Positions 28,006 through 37,291 are shown, counted from the first letter of the stretch. The stretch: 64,000 bases of DNA from Legionella_C sp048541585 (GCF_048541585.1 NZ_CP183303.1:2170001-2234000); one strand, 5' to 3'. The notes: a model not told the origin generated them from the sequence alone. A program made the numbers and translations.

Positions 28006-28815
28006 TTAATTTTGCTGTATTGAGGCTTGTATATTAAGCTCTTTAAGTATAATAAAGATTTGTCTTGCCACCGCGTCTGGATGTTCCATAGGTAGCATAT
28101 GAGTGCCCTTCATTTTATAACAGTGAATATTATATTTTTTCTGCATATAACGTACATCAAGCCTATCGATTACATTACTCTTATTGCCATAAATTAATGC
28201 AGTAGGTACTGTAAGTAAACCTTCGTAGCGAGGTAAATCATGCGGGATTGTTCTAAAAATAAGATATTCAATAAATCGTTTGAAGTACAACCTATAACCT
28301 TTTTCAGTCTTTTTGAAACCGAAATCAATATAGTCTTGCAAACAAGCATCACTAAATGTTTTAAATAGCGGCCGGCTTCTTAAATAACTGATTAATTCTT
28401 CTTTATTCTGCCAGAAAGATTGTCGTTTTTTTGCACGAAAAGCAGGCGTTATTTTATCTATTAACCCCAGCAATTTAGCAAAACCTATAATTGTTGATTT
28501 AAAACGACTTAATAAAGGTGAATCTATCATAATAACTGATTTAAATAAGCTTGGCATTTTAATAGCTGCAAGTAATGTCAATACACCACCTAAGGAATGT
28601 CCTACACCAATAACAGGATGTGAGCACTCTTTCTGAATACCAGCAATGAGTTCATCTACTAAATATTCCCAATTATCGGTAACAGGGAATCTAGGATTAT
28701 GGCCAATTTTATCAATATACTTACAAATATAGCTTTCTTCCAAAGCAAGCAATAACTGCCGGTAACAAGCTGAAGGAAAGCCATTACCGTGTGCAAAAAA
28801 TATTGTATCTTTCAC
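28006..28815 (-). CDS. Alpha/beta hydrolase
   Basis: 269 residues with the alpha/beta-hydrolase fold: oxyanion-hole motif FFAHGNGFPSACYRQLL at the start, nucleophile elbow GVGHSLGGVLTLLAA with Ser near residue 98, an acid-bearing TALIYGNKSNVIDRLD, and the late His in MKGTHMLPMEHPD. No signal peptide. It starts with GTG overlapping the stop of the DUF1189 gene (GTGA) and is the last gene of a five-gene ABC-transporter operon, suggesting it acts on the imported compound or on a membrane lipid. Esterase, lipase or thioesterase activity cannot be separated. Confidence 0.8.
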   Translation of the reverse strand: MKDTIFFAHGNGFPSACYRQLLLALEESYICKYIDKIGHNPRFPVTDNWEYLVDELIAGIQKECSHPVIGVGHSLGGVLTLLAAIKMPSLFKSVIMIDSPLLSRFKSTIIGFAKLLGLIDKITPAFRAKKRQSFWQNKEELISYLRSRPLFKTFSDACLQDYIDFGFKKTEKGYRLYFKRFIEYLIFRTIPHDLPRYEGLLTVPTALIYGNKSNVIDRLDVRYMQKKYNIHCYKMKGTHMLPMEHPDAVARQIFIILKELNIQASIQQN

Positions 28816-29690
28816 ACATTCACCAGTTTTTTACTATCTTGTTTTAAAGAAAGAACAGCGTAGCTAAAATAAATAGCGATTAAAATCACTAAAAAGAAGC
28901 CTAAGCCAACAACCATCTGATTAAATGCAAGCGCAAGCATTAAAATAGTAAGGTGCGGTGTAGCAGCTACCATAAGTAGACGAAATGCTTGTTTATAAGT
29001 TATGGTAAATCTAAAAATTGCTAAAGCAATAACTTGTCCTAGTAAAGCGATTATTAGAAAAAAAACTAGATACATAAAGAATAAAGCAAATACTACGCTT
29101 GGATAAATAATTAGCTGCGAAATTAATTTAAGTTTTCCTACACCGGAGGTTTTTAACCATTGATTACTATCAAAATATTGGTTCATATTTTTATCAAATA
29201 CAACTTTACTAGTCTGTAAAGCTAGATTTTTGTTATTGCCTTCAATAGCGGGCTGCAAGTCAGGAAGACGGTAAACTAAACCATCTCGTTGAATTAGAAT
29301 AAATAAATCAGGATACTTATTATCAATTTGTTTAATAGTTCCTGTAGTATCAACAATAGCTATAACTTTACCTGCCTTATCCTTAATAAAATAAGGCATA
29401 GGTTTATTAAGAGAAACTTCACCATTTTGGATATAAATTGGCGGTAAACTTTTTAAAGGTAAAATAAATTTATTTTCAAAGTAATCATTAAAATTTAAAA
29501 TAATACGTATAGCAAAGGGTAGACCAACAATTAAAAACACTAATAATAAGTAAGTAATTGATAAGCCTCGCCATCGCCTGCCAACATCAGCATATAAACG
29601 ATTACTAAAAAAAGACAAGTATAAAGCTTGAAGATAATTATAATGCGGCTTATCGATGTCACTTAACGTTGTCGCTTGCGCATCCGCCAT
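28812..29690 (-). CDS. DUF1189-family membrane protein
   Basis: 292 residues. One membrane helix near 45-68 is followed by a roughly 120-residue extracytoplasmic domain (PLKSLPPIYIQNGEVSLNKP, VIAIVDTTG, LVYRLPD), then four hydrophobic segments between about 190 and 280. This topology and the SLPPIYIQNGEVS-type motif fit the DUF1189 family, whose role is unknown. It starts 32 bases inside the end of ugpC with a strong GGAGGG site, so expression is tied to the transporter. A regulatory or assembly role for the ABC complex is plausible inference. Confidence 0.75.
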   Translation of the reverse strand: MADAQATTLSDIDKPHYNYLQALYLSFFSNRLYADVGRRWRGLSITYLLLVFLIVGLPFAIRIILNFNDYFENKFILPLKSLPPIYIQNGEVSLNKPMPYFIKDKAGKVIAIVDTTGTIKQIDNKYPDLFILIQRDGLVYRLPDLQPAIEGNNKNLALQTSKVVFDKNMNQYFDSNQWLKTSGVGKLKLISQLIIYPSVVFALFFMYLVFFLIIALLGQVIALAIFRFTITYKQAFRLLMVAATPHLTILMLALAFNQMVVGLGFFLVILIAIYFSYAVLSLKQDSKKLVNV

Positions 29691-30774
29691 GCCACCCTCC
29701 TATCCGTAACCCAGTTTGTTGCTGAAATAAATTTGCTTTATGAACGATAGGTTTAATTCTAATGACCTCTTCATTAATCATAGTTTCTGCAGAGGTTTTT
29801 ATAGTGATATATTGTTTATCAATTATGCTGTGAGCATGAATCAATTTATCAGATCCCATATTGTCAATAAATGCAACTCTTACTTCAATAGTATCATCTT
29901 TAGTATCGTCAGAAATATGTAGATGTTCAGGACGAATTCCTATCAGCACTTTTTCCTTATCGGTCGTAATCATATTTTCACTTGGCCAAGGAAAAGTAAT
30001 ACCTAGCTCTGTTTGAATATTTTTCTGTTTAGAATCTAAAGTACCACGTAGAAAATTTACAGGATAGAGACCAACAAACTCAGCAACAAATACTGAAGCC
30101 GGCTGTTGATATAATCGTTGCGGCGAATCAAATTGCTCAATTTTTCCATTATTTAAAACTAGGACACGTGCCGCCATTGTCATAGCTTCAATTTGATCAT
30201 GGGTAACATATAGACAGGTTGTATTTAACTCTTGATGTAATTTCTTAATTTCATGCCGCATCTCAGTACGTAATTTAGTATCAAGGTTTGATAAAGGCTC
30301 ATCAAACAAAAATACAGCAGGAGAGCGCACTATTGCTCTGCCCATCGCTACTCGTTGACGCTGCCCGCCTGATAGTGCATGGGGTTTACGCTGCAGATAA
30401 TCTGTTAAGTGAAGCAAGCCTGCAACATCATTGACACGCTTTTGAATGGCGTCTTTCTTCATACCTCTTAATTTTAATCCATATGCCATATTGTCATAAA
30501 CAGTCATATGAGGATAAAGTGCATAACTTTGAAATACCATGGCCATATCCCGCTTATGTGGCGGTATAGAGTTAACACATTCGTTATTAATTAAAATACT
30601 CCCTTCGGTGACTCCATCAAGGCCTGCTACTAAGCGTAATAATGTTGATTTGCCACACCCAGAGGGGCCAATAACTGCTACGAACTCCCCTTTTTCAATA
30701 GTAAGATTGATTTTATCAAGAACGGTTTGTTGCCCATACTTTTTGTACACATTTACCAGATCTACTGTGGCCAT
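29659..30774 (-). CDS. ugpC: ABC transporter ATP-binding protein, UgpC/MalK type
   Basis: ATPase subunit of a carbohydrate or glycerol-3-phosphate importer. 371 residues: Walker A GPSGCGKSTLL, Q-loop MVFQSYALYPHMTV, signature LSGGQRQRVAMGRAI, Walker B VFLFDEPLSNLDT, and H-loop VTHDQ. A C-terminal OB-type regulatory domain (about 240-371) is present, as in MalK and UgpC, including IGIRPEHL. It overlaps ugpE by one base. UgpC is chosen over MalK because the permeases resemble UgpA and UgpE, but substrate is not proven. Confidence 0.88.
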   Translation of the reverse strand: MATVDLVNVYKKYGQQTVLDKINLTIEKGEFVAVIGPSGCGKSTLLRLVAGLDGVTEGSILINNECVNSIPPHKRDMAMVFQSYALYPHMTVYDNMAYGLKLRGMKKDAIQKRVNDVAGLLHLTDYLQRKPHALSGGQRQRVAMGRAIVRSPAVFLFDEPLSNLDTKLRTEMRHEIKKLHQELNTTCLYVTHDQIEAMTMAARVLVLNNGKIEQFDSPQRLYQQPASVFVAEFVGLYPVNFLRGTLDSKQKNIQTELGITFPWPSENMITTDKEKVLIGIRPEHLHISDDTKDDTIEVRVAFIDNMGSDKLIHAHSIIDKQYITIKTSAETMINEEVIRIKPIVHKANLFQQQTGLRIGGWHGGCASDNVK

Positions 30775-31604
30775 TAATGTATTAACCCCTTTTCAAACCA
30801 ACGCTGCATAACTACCATTACAATACATGGTGGTAACATAGCTAATAAAGCAACACACATAATGTAATGCCATTGCGGAATTTGATCAGCAACACCAGCT
30901 AAATAGCGAATTCCCATGACTACCGTTGCCATATTAGTCTCTGTTGTCATAACTAAAGGCCATAAATATTGGTTCCAGCCATAAATAAATAAAATAATAA
31001 ATAATGCGGCAATCTGTGGTTTGGTAATAGGCAATAAGATATCGCGAAAAAATCGCCACGGGCCTGCACCATCTAATTTAGCAGCATCAACTAGTTCTTT
31101 AGGAATCGTTTTAAAAAATTGTCGAAAAAGGAATGTTGCTGTTGCTGAAACCATTAAAGGAAATGTTAAACCACTAAAAGTATTTAGCCATTGAAAAGAA
31201 GCAACAACTTGAAAAGTTGGCACAATTCGTACCTCAACTGGCAACATCATGGTTGAAAAAATAAGTATAAATAATAATTTCTTACCTGGTATGTTGAAAT
31301 AGATTAAAGCATAAGCACTACAAAGCGCTAATATAATTTTGCCAATTGCAATAAGCAAAGCCATTATTAGGCTATTTAGCAATAAATACCATACAGGCTG
31401 CCCGCCTGTCGAAGTAATGCCTTGGGTAAGGACTATTTTTAAATTTTGCCATAATAATGGGCCTGGCCATACTGGCATAGGGGTCTGCATCATAGCAGCT
31501 CCAGGGTGACTTGCAGCTACTATGGCTAAGTAAATAGGCAGAAACATTAATGCGACAAAAGTTAATAATAAAAGATGACTAAAAAATTTATTTATTAATT
31601 TCAT
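30774..31604 (-). CDS. ugpE: ABC transporter permease, UgpE type
   Basis: One of two inner-membrane subunits of a CUT1-family importer, 276 residues with six predicted membrane helices. The cytoplasmic EAA loop that contacts the ATPase is PKELVDAAKLDGAGPWRFFRDILLPITKP. The first long periplasmic loop (MMQTPMPVWPGPLLWQNLK) matches the UgpE type. The start overlaps the ugpA stop by four bases. Confidence 0.88.
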   Translation of the reverse strand: MKLINKFFSHLLLLTFVALMFLPIYLAIVAASHPGAAMMQTPMPVWPGPLLWQNLKIVLTQGITSTGGQPVWYLLLNSLIMALLIAIGKIILALCSAYALIYFNIPGKKLLFILIFSTMMLPVEVRIVPTFQVVASFQWLNTFSGLTFPLMVSATATFLFRQFFKTIPKELVDAAKLDGAGPWRFFRDILLPITKPQIAALFIILFIYGWNQYLWPLVMTTETNMATVVMGIRYLAGVADQIPQWHYIMCVALLAMLPPCIVMVVMQRWFEKGLIH

Positions 31605-32479
31605 GCGTAATGTACCCTTTTTTCCAAATAGCGAAATTGGATATAAGTTAAGCTAATTACAATTATCATTAATAAAATAGATTGAGCAGCTGAACTTCCA
31701 GGATCCATACCAACAAAACCATCTTGATAAACTTTATAAATTAATGTTCGCGTACTGTTCTCAGGCCCCCCTTTTGTTAATACATCAATAATTCCAAAGG
31801 TATCAAAGAAAGCATAAATAAAATCCATAACTAGTAAAAAAAACGTAGTAGGCGAAAGCAGGGGAAAAATAATTTGCCAAAAACGACGCCAACTTGCAGC
31901 ACCATCAAGGATAGCTGCATCAATAAGCGACGTAGGAATAGCTTGTAAGGCTGCAAAAAAGAATAAAAAATTATAACTAAATTGTTGCCAGCTTGCCGTG
32001 ATAATAATAACCAATAATGCCTGCTTAGGATAAATTAAGTAGTTAAAATCATAGTTAAAATATTGGAGTAGTGTAGTAATCCAACCTAGCGTCGGTTGGC
32101 AAAGAAAACGCCATAAAATAGCAGCAATTGCTGGCGCTACAGCATAAGGCCAGATAAAAAGTGATTTATAAAATGCTTGGCTCTTCTGACGTTTGTGAGC
32201 GAGTACTGCTAACCATAAACCGAATAAGATAGTAATTGAGGTAATAAAAAATGCTAAGGTTATAGTCACCGTTATTGCTTTTAAAAAAGCAGGATCTGCA
32301 GTTAAGTCAATAAAATTACTTAAACCTGCAAAACGACTATGGATTCCAAACGCATCACTAAACATAAATGCCTGTATCAAGGCATTTAAGGCAGGCCAAA
32401 TAAAAAATACTAAAGTCAAAATGACTTGTGGAGCAATAAAAAGAATTATTAATCTTTTTGAAGGAATATATTTTGCCAT
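31601..32479 (-). CDS. ugpA: ABC transporter permease, UgpA type
   Basis: Second permease of the importer, 292 residues, six membrane helices. EAA loop: PTSLIDAAILDGAASWRRFWQIIFPLLSPT; the IDVLTKGGPENSTRTLIYKVYQDGF segment is highly typical of CUT1 UgpA/MalF-like permeases. It is the first gene of the operon. Nothing resembling the periplasmic binding protein UgpB is found upstream (the next gene is divergent and unrelated) or downstream, which is unusual. Confidence 0.88.
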   Translation of the reverse strand: MAKYIPSKRLIILFIAPQVILTLVFFIWPALNALIQAFMFSDAFGIHSRFAGLSNFIDLTADPAFLKAITVTITLAFFITSITILFGLWLAVLAHKRQKSQAFYKSLFIWPYAVAPAIAAILWRFLCQPTLGWITTLLQYFNYDFNYLIYPKQALLVIIITASWQQFSYNFLFFFAALQAIPTSLIDAAILDGAASWRRFWQIIFPLLSPTTFFLLVMDFIYAFFDTFGIIDVLTKGGPENSTRTLIYKVYQDGFVGMDPGSSAAQSILLMIIVISLTYIQFRYLEKRVHYA

Positions 32480-32643
32480 CTGTCATGCTATTGCTAAGAC
32501 GAATGAAAAGTATATACCGTACGACACAGCTTTTGCGAGATACTTAATAACTGATTTTAAAAAACAATTATTTTTATATAAAATAATAAATCAAAGTGAT
32601 TTATTTCTATCAAAAATGTAGTTTAAATTATTCAAGGCTTTAA

Positions 32644-33114
32644 ATGTTAAATAATGAAAACCGATTAATGAAAACACCTATTATTACATCACTAGCACTA
32701 CCCAATCTTATACAAGCTACCGCTAAACTTCCTCTATATGGCCAACTTGCCAAATCTACTAATAATCTTATTTATTTAGATATAAATGATAATTATATTC
32801 ATCAGTTATATCCTTTATTAAATTTTCCAGGTGTCATACCACCTAACTATTTTAATCAAGACGGCATTGGTGCCCACATTAGCATAATATATCCTGAAGA
32901 ACATAATTTACTTATGATAAAAGAACTTGGAGCTAGTTATCATTTTACCCTTCAACAGCTAGTAAGTGCTCAATTTGCTTATAAAACTTATTATGTTTTA
33001 TTAGTAGAATCTGCACCCTTAGTGCAATTAAGGCGTGATTATAATTTGCCCAACTACTTAAATTTTAAAGGTTATAAAATAAATTTTCATATTACTATAG
33101 GGAAAAGTCTATAA
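32644..33114 (+). CDS. Small protein with paired HxS/T motifs, possible 2H phosphoesterase-like fold
   Basis: 156 residues, no signal peptide or membrane segment. Two motifs stand out: HISI at 78-81 (GIGAHISIIYPEEHN) and HITI at 149-152 at the extreme C-terminus (INFHITIGKSL), 71 residues apart. Members of the 2H phosphoesterase superfamily (2'-5' RNA ligase-like, cyclic phosphodiesterase) carry two H-x-S/T-hydrophobic motifs at such spacing, each supplying His and Thr to one active site. The assignment rests on those motifs only. AAGG lies before the first ATG; a second ATG at residue 9 is an alternative start. It stands alone, convergent with clc. Confidence 0.6.
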   Translation: MLNNENRLMKTPIITSLALPNLIQATAKLPLYGQLAKSTNNLIYLDINDNYIHQLYPLLNFPGVIPPNYFNQDGIGAHISIIYPEEHNLLMIKELGASYHFTLQQLVSAQFAYKTYYVLLVESAPLVQLRRDYNLPNYLNFKGYKINFHITIGKSL

Positions 33115-33123
33115 AAGCAAATT

Positions 33124-34428
33124 TCAGGCTTTTTCAAGCTTAGCTTGATTTTGCTTTTTTAATGTTCTATCTAAAAGCTGGGTATAAATCGGTGGATTAT
33201 TTGCTAACTGAACAATAGTCGTTGCTGTAAGGCACGTAACCATTAAGGGTAAAATTAATAAATAATTTTGTGTCATTTCTACGATTAAAACAATTCCTGT
33301 GATTGGCGCTCTAACTGCAGCTGAGAAAAGAGCTCCCATTCCTGCTACAACAAACATTCCGGGGTGGATTCCTACTGTCAAAGAAGAGTATTTAGCTAAA
33401 AATTGAAAACAAACAAACCCCAATAACGTCCCTAATGCTAATAGAGGAGCAAAAACTCCACCAGGAACACCAGTTCCATAAGAAAACATTGTCCCCATAA
33501 AACGCCAAAACACTAGGCCAATTAGCACACTAAGTGGCGGGAAAAGATGCAATGATTTTTCAATAATTTCATAACCGCCACCAACTAAGGGAAGATCATA
33601 AACAGCTAAAAAACCAACTAAAGCACCAATAATAGCTACATAGATATATTGCGTAGAAGGTTTAAGTTTATCTGTTAAACTTAAATTAAACATTAAAATT
33701 ATATTAAATATAAGTCCCACAAAACCAACTACTATTCCTAATATAAAGAAAAGTATTAAAGAAGATAAATGAGGCGTTGGAAAAATACTCATCGGTATTG
33801 CTGGTTGTGAGCCTAGAATAAAACGTAAGGTAACCGTTGCCGCTACACAACATATAGCAACCATTTTAAAATTAGTAAAATTAAAATTAAATTGGCTGCG
33901 CATTTCTTCAATAACGAATAAAACACCTGCTAACGGTGCATTAAAGGCTGTTGCCAAACCAGCTGCAGCCCCCGCAGCAATTAGAGTGTCACGTCTATCT
34001 TGTCTAATATGTAAAAGCTCACCTAACATATCACCTAAATTGCCGCCCATTTGAATTGTGGGCCCCTCACGCCCTACTAGTAACTTAGAGCTAATAGCCA
34101 TAACACCGCCAAAAAATTTAACGGGCAAAAGACGTCGCCAAAAAATCGGCCTCTCATGCAGTAAAGTTCCTTCGATTTCTTGGATACCACTACCCGATGC
34201 TTCTGGGGCAAAACGCTTAACTAGAAATAAGGCTAATAAGATTAACAGCATCGAAATTAATGCTGAAGTAAGTTGCGGTGGAATATGAAATCCGTTAGCA
34301 AAATCAAGGATGTAGTTAATAAAATTATTACTATACTCTATAACAATTTGAAATAAAGACCCCATTATACCAACTAAAATCCCTAGCAAAATTGAAATAG
34401 CATAAATAGTTAAAATTTTATTATTCAT
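33124..34428 (-). CDS. ClC-type chloride/proton antiporter
   Basis: 434 residues with about ten to twelve membrane helices. The selectivity motifs are GSGIQEIEG, GREGPTIQMGG with the external gating Glu, GGVFAPLLALG, and the C-terminal Tyr in NPPIYTQLLDRTL. The internal proton Glu is present in LFVIEEMRSQFNF, so it should exchange chloride and protons rather than act as a channel, likely aiding acid resistance. It overlaps the stop of trpEG by four bases, an odd partnership but indicating one transcript. Confidence 0.92.
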   Translation of the reverse strand: MNNKILTIYAISILLGILVGIMGSLFQIVIEYSNNFINYILDFANGFHIPPQLTSALISMLLILLALFLVKRFAPEASGSGIQEIEGTLLHERPIFWRRLLPVKFFGGVMAISSKLLVGREGPTIQMGGNLGDMLGELLHIRQDRRDTLIAAGAAAGLATAFNAPLAGVLFVIEEMRSQFNFNFTNFKMVAICCVAATVTLRFILGSQPAIPMSIFPTPHLSSLILFFILGIVVGFVGLIFNIILMFNLSLTDKLKPSTQYIYVAIIGALVGFLAVYDLPLVGGGYEIIEKSLHLFPPLSVLIGLVFWRFMGTMFSYGTGVPGGVFAPLLALGTLLGFVCFQFLAKYSSLTVGIHPGMFVVAGMGALFSAAVRAPITGIVLIVEMTQNYLLILPLMVTCLTATTIVQLANNPPIYTQLLDRTLKKQNQAKLEKA

Positions 34429-36557
34429 TTTATCATCTTCATCAGATTATTGATTATACGCATCCCAGCTTGTTTACTTAATGACAAAATTGTTTCTGGA
34501 TGAAATTGTACAGCATAAATAGGCAGTTTTTTATGAGCTATTCCCATAATAATATCATCTTTAGTATGAGCAATAATATTTAGTTCTTCAGGCAAACTCT
34601 CTTTACACGCGTAAAGGGAGTGATAACGACCTGCAGTAAACGAAGGACTTAGCCCTGTCAGCAATCCTTTATCGTCAGTAACCATAATTTCTGACGGTTT
34701 ACCATGCATAGGATAAGGTAAAATAGCAAGTTCGCCACCAAAATACTCTACTATACCTTGTAGACCTAAACAAACACCAAATAAAGGTATCTTATATTCA
34801 ATAGCAGTTGCAATGGTACTCGCTAAATTAAAATCAGCAGGTCTTCCTGGTCCAGGCGAAAGAACAACTAAATCATATGAATGCTCTTTTAAGTAAGAAA
34901 CGGCATGCTCACTTCGAATAGTTTGCACCTCAGCGCCGGTTTGTCTTAAATAATTACCTAAAGTATGTACAAAGGAATCTTGATGATCGACAAGTAGTAT
35001 TTTTTTTCCTAAACCTGGTTTATCACTATCAATCAACGTTTGGTTTTTTTCTAGCTTAGCTAATAAATCTAAAAAGGCAGATGCTTTAAGGCGTGTTTCT
35101 TCTTCCTCTGCCTCTGGCACGGAATCATATAAGAGTGTCGCCCCAACGCGAATCTCAGCAATGCCTTCTTCAATACGCAGCGTTCTTAATACAAGCCCTG
35201 TATTTAAATTACCATCAAACCCAAACCAGCCTACAGCACCAGCATACCAACGGCGAGGTGATTTTTCATATTTTTCAATAAATCGCATTGCCCATAATTT
35301 AGGGGCTCCAGTCACGGTTACTACCCACATATGGGTTAGAAACGCATCAACTGCGTCAAAACCTTCCCGTAAAATTCCTTCTACATGATCTACTGTGTGG
35401 ATAACACGCGAATACATTTCAATTTGTCGCCGTCCTAACACTTTTACACTACCTGCCTCACAAATCCTGGATTTATCATTTCGATCGACATCTGTGCACA
35501 TGGTTAACTCAGAACACTCTTTTTCTGAATCTAAAAGTTGCTGGATATTTTTTGCATCTTCAATAGCATCTTCGCCACGTTTTATAGTTCCTGAGATAGG
35601 GCAAGTTTCTATACGTCGTCCCTGCACGCGTACATACATCTCTGGCGAGGCACCAACTAAATATTCATCATTTCCTAAATTAATAAAAAAACCATAGGGA
35701 GAGGGATTGCTTTTGCGCATACGCCTAAAAATAGCTGAAGGTTGCTCATGACAAGGTGCATAAAAAATTTGCCCGGGAACGACTTCAAATAAGTCACCAC
35801 GCGCGAAATGCTCCTTTGCTATTTTAACAATATTAGTGTACTCGCCTGGCTGATGATCCCCTGTGATAGTAGGTTTATATTTAGGTTCATATTTTTTGTA
35901 TTGGCCCTCTCTGGGTAAAGATTGTGTTGTTCGGCCTTGAAATTGAAAATCATAACGTCTTACAAAAGCTTCTTCTTTTCGATGATTAACAACATAAATT
36001 TCATCAGGCAAATAAAGAACCATATCTCGTTGTTCAGCAGCTCTTGTTTTTTGTTTTTCTAAAGCTTCAAATTGAAAAATTAAATCGTAACCAAAAGCAC
36101 CATATAAACCTAGATAAGGCTCATCTGGAAGCTTAAAAAAAGATAATAACTCGCGAATTATAGTAAAAACTGAAGGCTGTAAGCTGCGCTCTTCTTCACT
36201 AAAAATTTTAGCCTGCGCTTTAACTTCAAGATAGCAAAATGTCTTTGAATAAGATTGAATTATAATAGTATCAGATTGTTGTAACCTCTCATGAATAATA
36301 GCTAATAGCTCTTCACCTCGCTGATTTAAAGCTTGCAAATATATTTGTGCTGTTGTCAAAATAAGGGCTAAGGGCGGATTAATAAAGCCAATATCCCAGC
36401 AGGTGTAACGACCTGGATATTCAAAGCTTGAAGCAAATAATGCGCCGCGTTGTGAATCTAATTTTTCTAGTAAAGGCTCTATAGCTTGATCATAGGTTAA
36501 ATTTTGCTGTTCATACTCAATATGAACACCACCTAGCGTTTTCTTTTGTACTAACAC
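34425..36557 (-). CDS. trpEG: Anthranilate synthase, fused TrpE-TrpG
   Basis: Makes anthranilate from chorismate and glutamine, first step of tryptophan synthesis. The 710-residue chain fuses both subunits. The TrpE-like part (about 1-510) includes EVVPGQIFYAP, NPSPYGFFINLG, PISGTIKRGEDAIEDAKN, SELTMCTDVDRNDKSRICE and GAPKLWAMRFIE. The C-terminal amidotransferase (about 520-710) has ILLVDHQDSFVHTLGNYL, nucleophile GVCLGLQGI and AVQFHPET. Such fusions are known in several proteobacteria. Start is GTG with AAGAGG nine bases upstream. No leader peptide rich in Trp was seen; a MITE lies 35 bases upstream. Confidence 0.93.
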   Translation of the reverse strand: MLVQKKTLGGVHIEYEQQNLTYDQAIEPLLEKLDSQRGALFASSFEYPGRYTCWDIGFINPPLALILTTAQIYLQALNQRGEELLAIIHERLQQSDTIIIQSYSKTFCYLEVKAQAKIFSEEERSLQPSVFTIIRELLSFFKLPDEPYLGLYGAFGYDLIFQFEALEKQKTRAAEQRDMVLYLPDEIYVVNHRKEEAFVRRYDFQFQGRTTQSLPREGQYKKYEPKYKPTITGDHQPGEYTNIVKIAKEHFARGDLFEVVPGQIFYAPCHEQPSAIFRRMRKSNPSPYGFFINLGNDEYLVGASPEMYVRVQGRRIETCPISGTIKRGEDAIEDAKNIQQLLDSEKECSELTMCTDVDRNDKSRICEAGSVKVLGRRQIEMYSRVIHTVDHVEGILREGFDAVDAFLTHMWVVTVTGAPKLWAMRFIEKYEKSPRRWYAGAVGWFGFDGNLNTGLVLRTLRIEEGIAEIRVGATLLYDSVPEAEEEETRLKASAFLDLLAKLEKNQTLIDSDKPGLGKKILLVDHQDSFVHTLGNYLRQTGAEVQTIRSEHAVSYLKEHSYDLVVLSPGPGRPADFNLASTIATAIEYKIPLFGVCLGLQGIVEYFGGELAILPYPMHGKPSEIMVTDDKGLLTGLSPSFTAGRYHSLYACKESLPEELNIIAHTKDDIIMGIAHKKLPIYAVQFHPETILSLSKQAGMRIINNLMKMIK

Positions 36558-36592
36558 TATAATATACCTCTTAAAAAACTAGTCTTAGACAC

Positions 36593-36736
36593 TAGACCTC
36601 TTTCCAAACTAGCATTAATGGCCAATCTCAACCGAAAAAAGTCTTCAAAATGCTCATGTACTTCATGTACACTACGCTTTTTCAGCCTTTTTTCGACTGA
36701 CCTTATCTCATTACTGCCAGTTTGGAAAGAGGTCTA
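36593..36736 (+). repeat. Family A palindromic MITE-like element, full copy (A2)
   Basis: 144 bp with inverted ends TAGACCTCTTTCCAAACT and AGTTTGGAAAGAGGTCTA, and an inner palindrome around CATGTACTTCATGTAC. It is in inverse orientation to A3, which has the same length. It occupies the trpEG/gatC divergent intergenic region, starting 35 bases before the trpEG GTG, and so probably sets or insulates its promoter. No coding capacity. Confidence 0.88.
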
Positions 36737-36995
36737 CTTTTTATTAGTAGTCTAAGCACAAACTAGCTTAATTAATAAAAAGCAACCGTTCACTGGTATG
36801 CTTGAATCTTGGTGTAAGGTTGGATTTGAGTGCACTTTGGACTAAAATCAGGCAAAAAACGTAGTGTAGCATTCTACAAACGCATTTAATATGCATGATT
36901 TTCGTTCCAAGCTCACCAAATGAAACCTTTCGGTGCATAGGGTGTGAACGCTTACAATAAAAAAGCTTGCCTAAATACAGTAACCCGGAGGCCAA

Positions 36996-37289
36996 ATGAC
37001 TATTGATATAGATGAGTTAAATAATGTCGCTCGCCTAGCCTATCTTGACCCAGAATCTCAAGAAATAGAACAACTTGCTGAAGAAGTTAATTCCATTATC
37101 GATTTCGTGCAACAATTACAAGGTATAGATACCGACAACGTCTCACCTCTATTTCATCCTTTAAGTATAAATCAGCGCTTACGTGCAGATGAAATTACTG
37201 AACAAAATTATAACAATGAATTAGCCAATATTGCACCTAATTTTGAAAATGAGTTTTATTTTGTTCCTAAAATTATTGATGGGCAATAA
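36996..37289 (+). CDS. gatC: Aspartyl/glutamyl-tRNA amidotransferase subunit C
   Basis: Small stabilising subunit of the GatCAB complex that converts Asp-tRNA(Asn) or Glu-tRNA(Gln) to the amidated forms. 97 residues: VARLAYLDPESQEIEQLAEEVNSIIDFVQQL followed by DNVSPLFHPL and the R-D-E segment LRADEITEQ, ending with NEFYFVPKII. CCCGGAGG lies before the ATG. First gene of gatCAB. About 250 bases upstream hold no clear gene. Confidence 0.97.
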   Translation: MTIDIDELNNVARLAYLDPESQEIEQLAEEVNSIIDFVQQLQGIDTDNVSPLFHPLSINQRLRADEITEQNYNNELANIAPNFENEFYFVPKIIDGQ

Positions 37290-37291
37290 TT

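Noticed and set aside
36768..36995. A 75-residue minus-strand frame upstream of gatC
   Set aside because: It starts at the gatC ribosome site, has no ribosome site of its own and an unnatural composition; more likely chance in the leader region.
36600..36995. tRNA gene or T-box leader ahead of gatCAB
   Set aside because: No cloverleaf, CCA end or T-box core sequence found on either strand.
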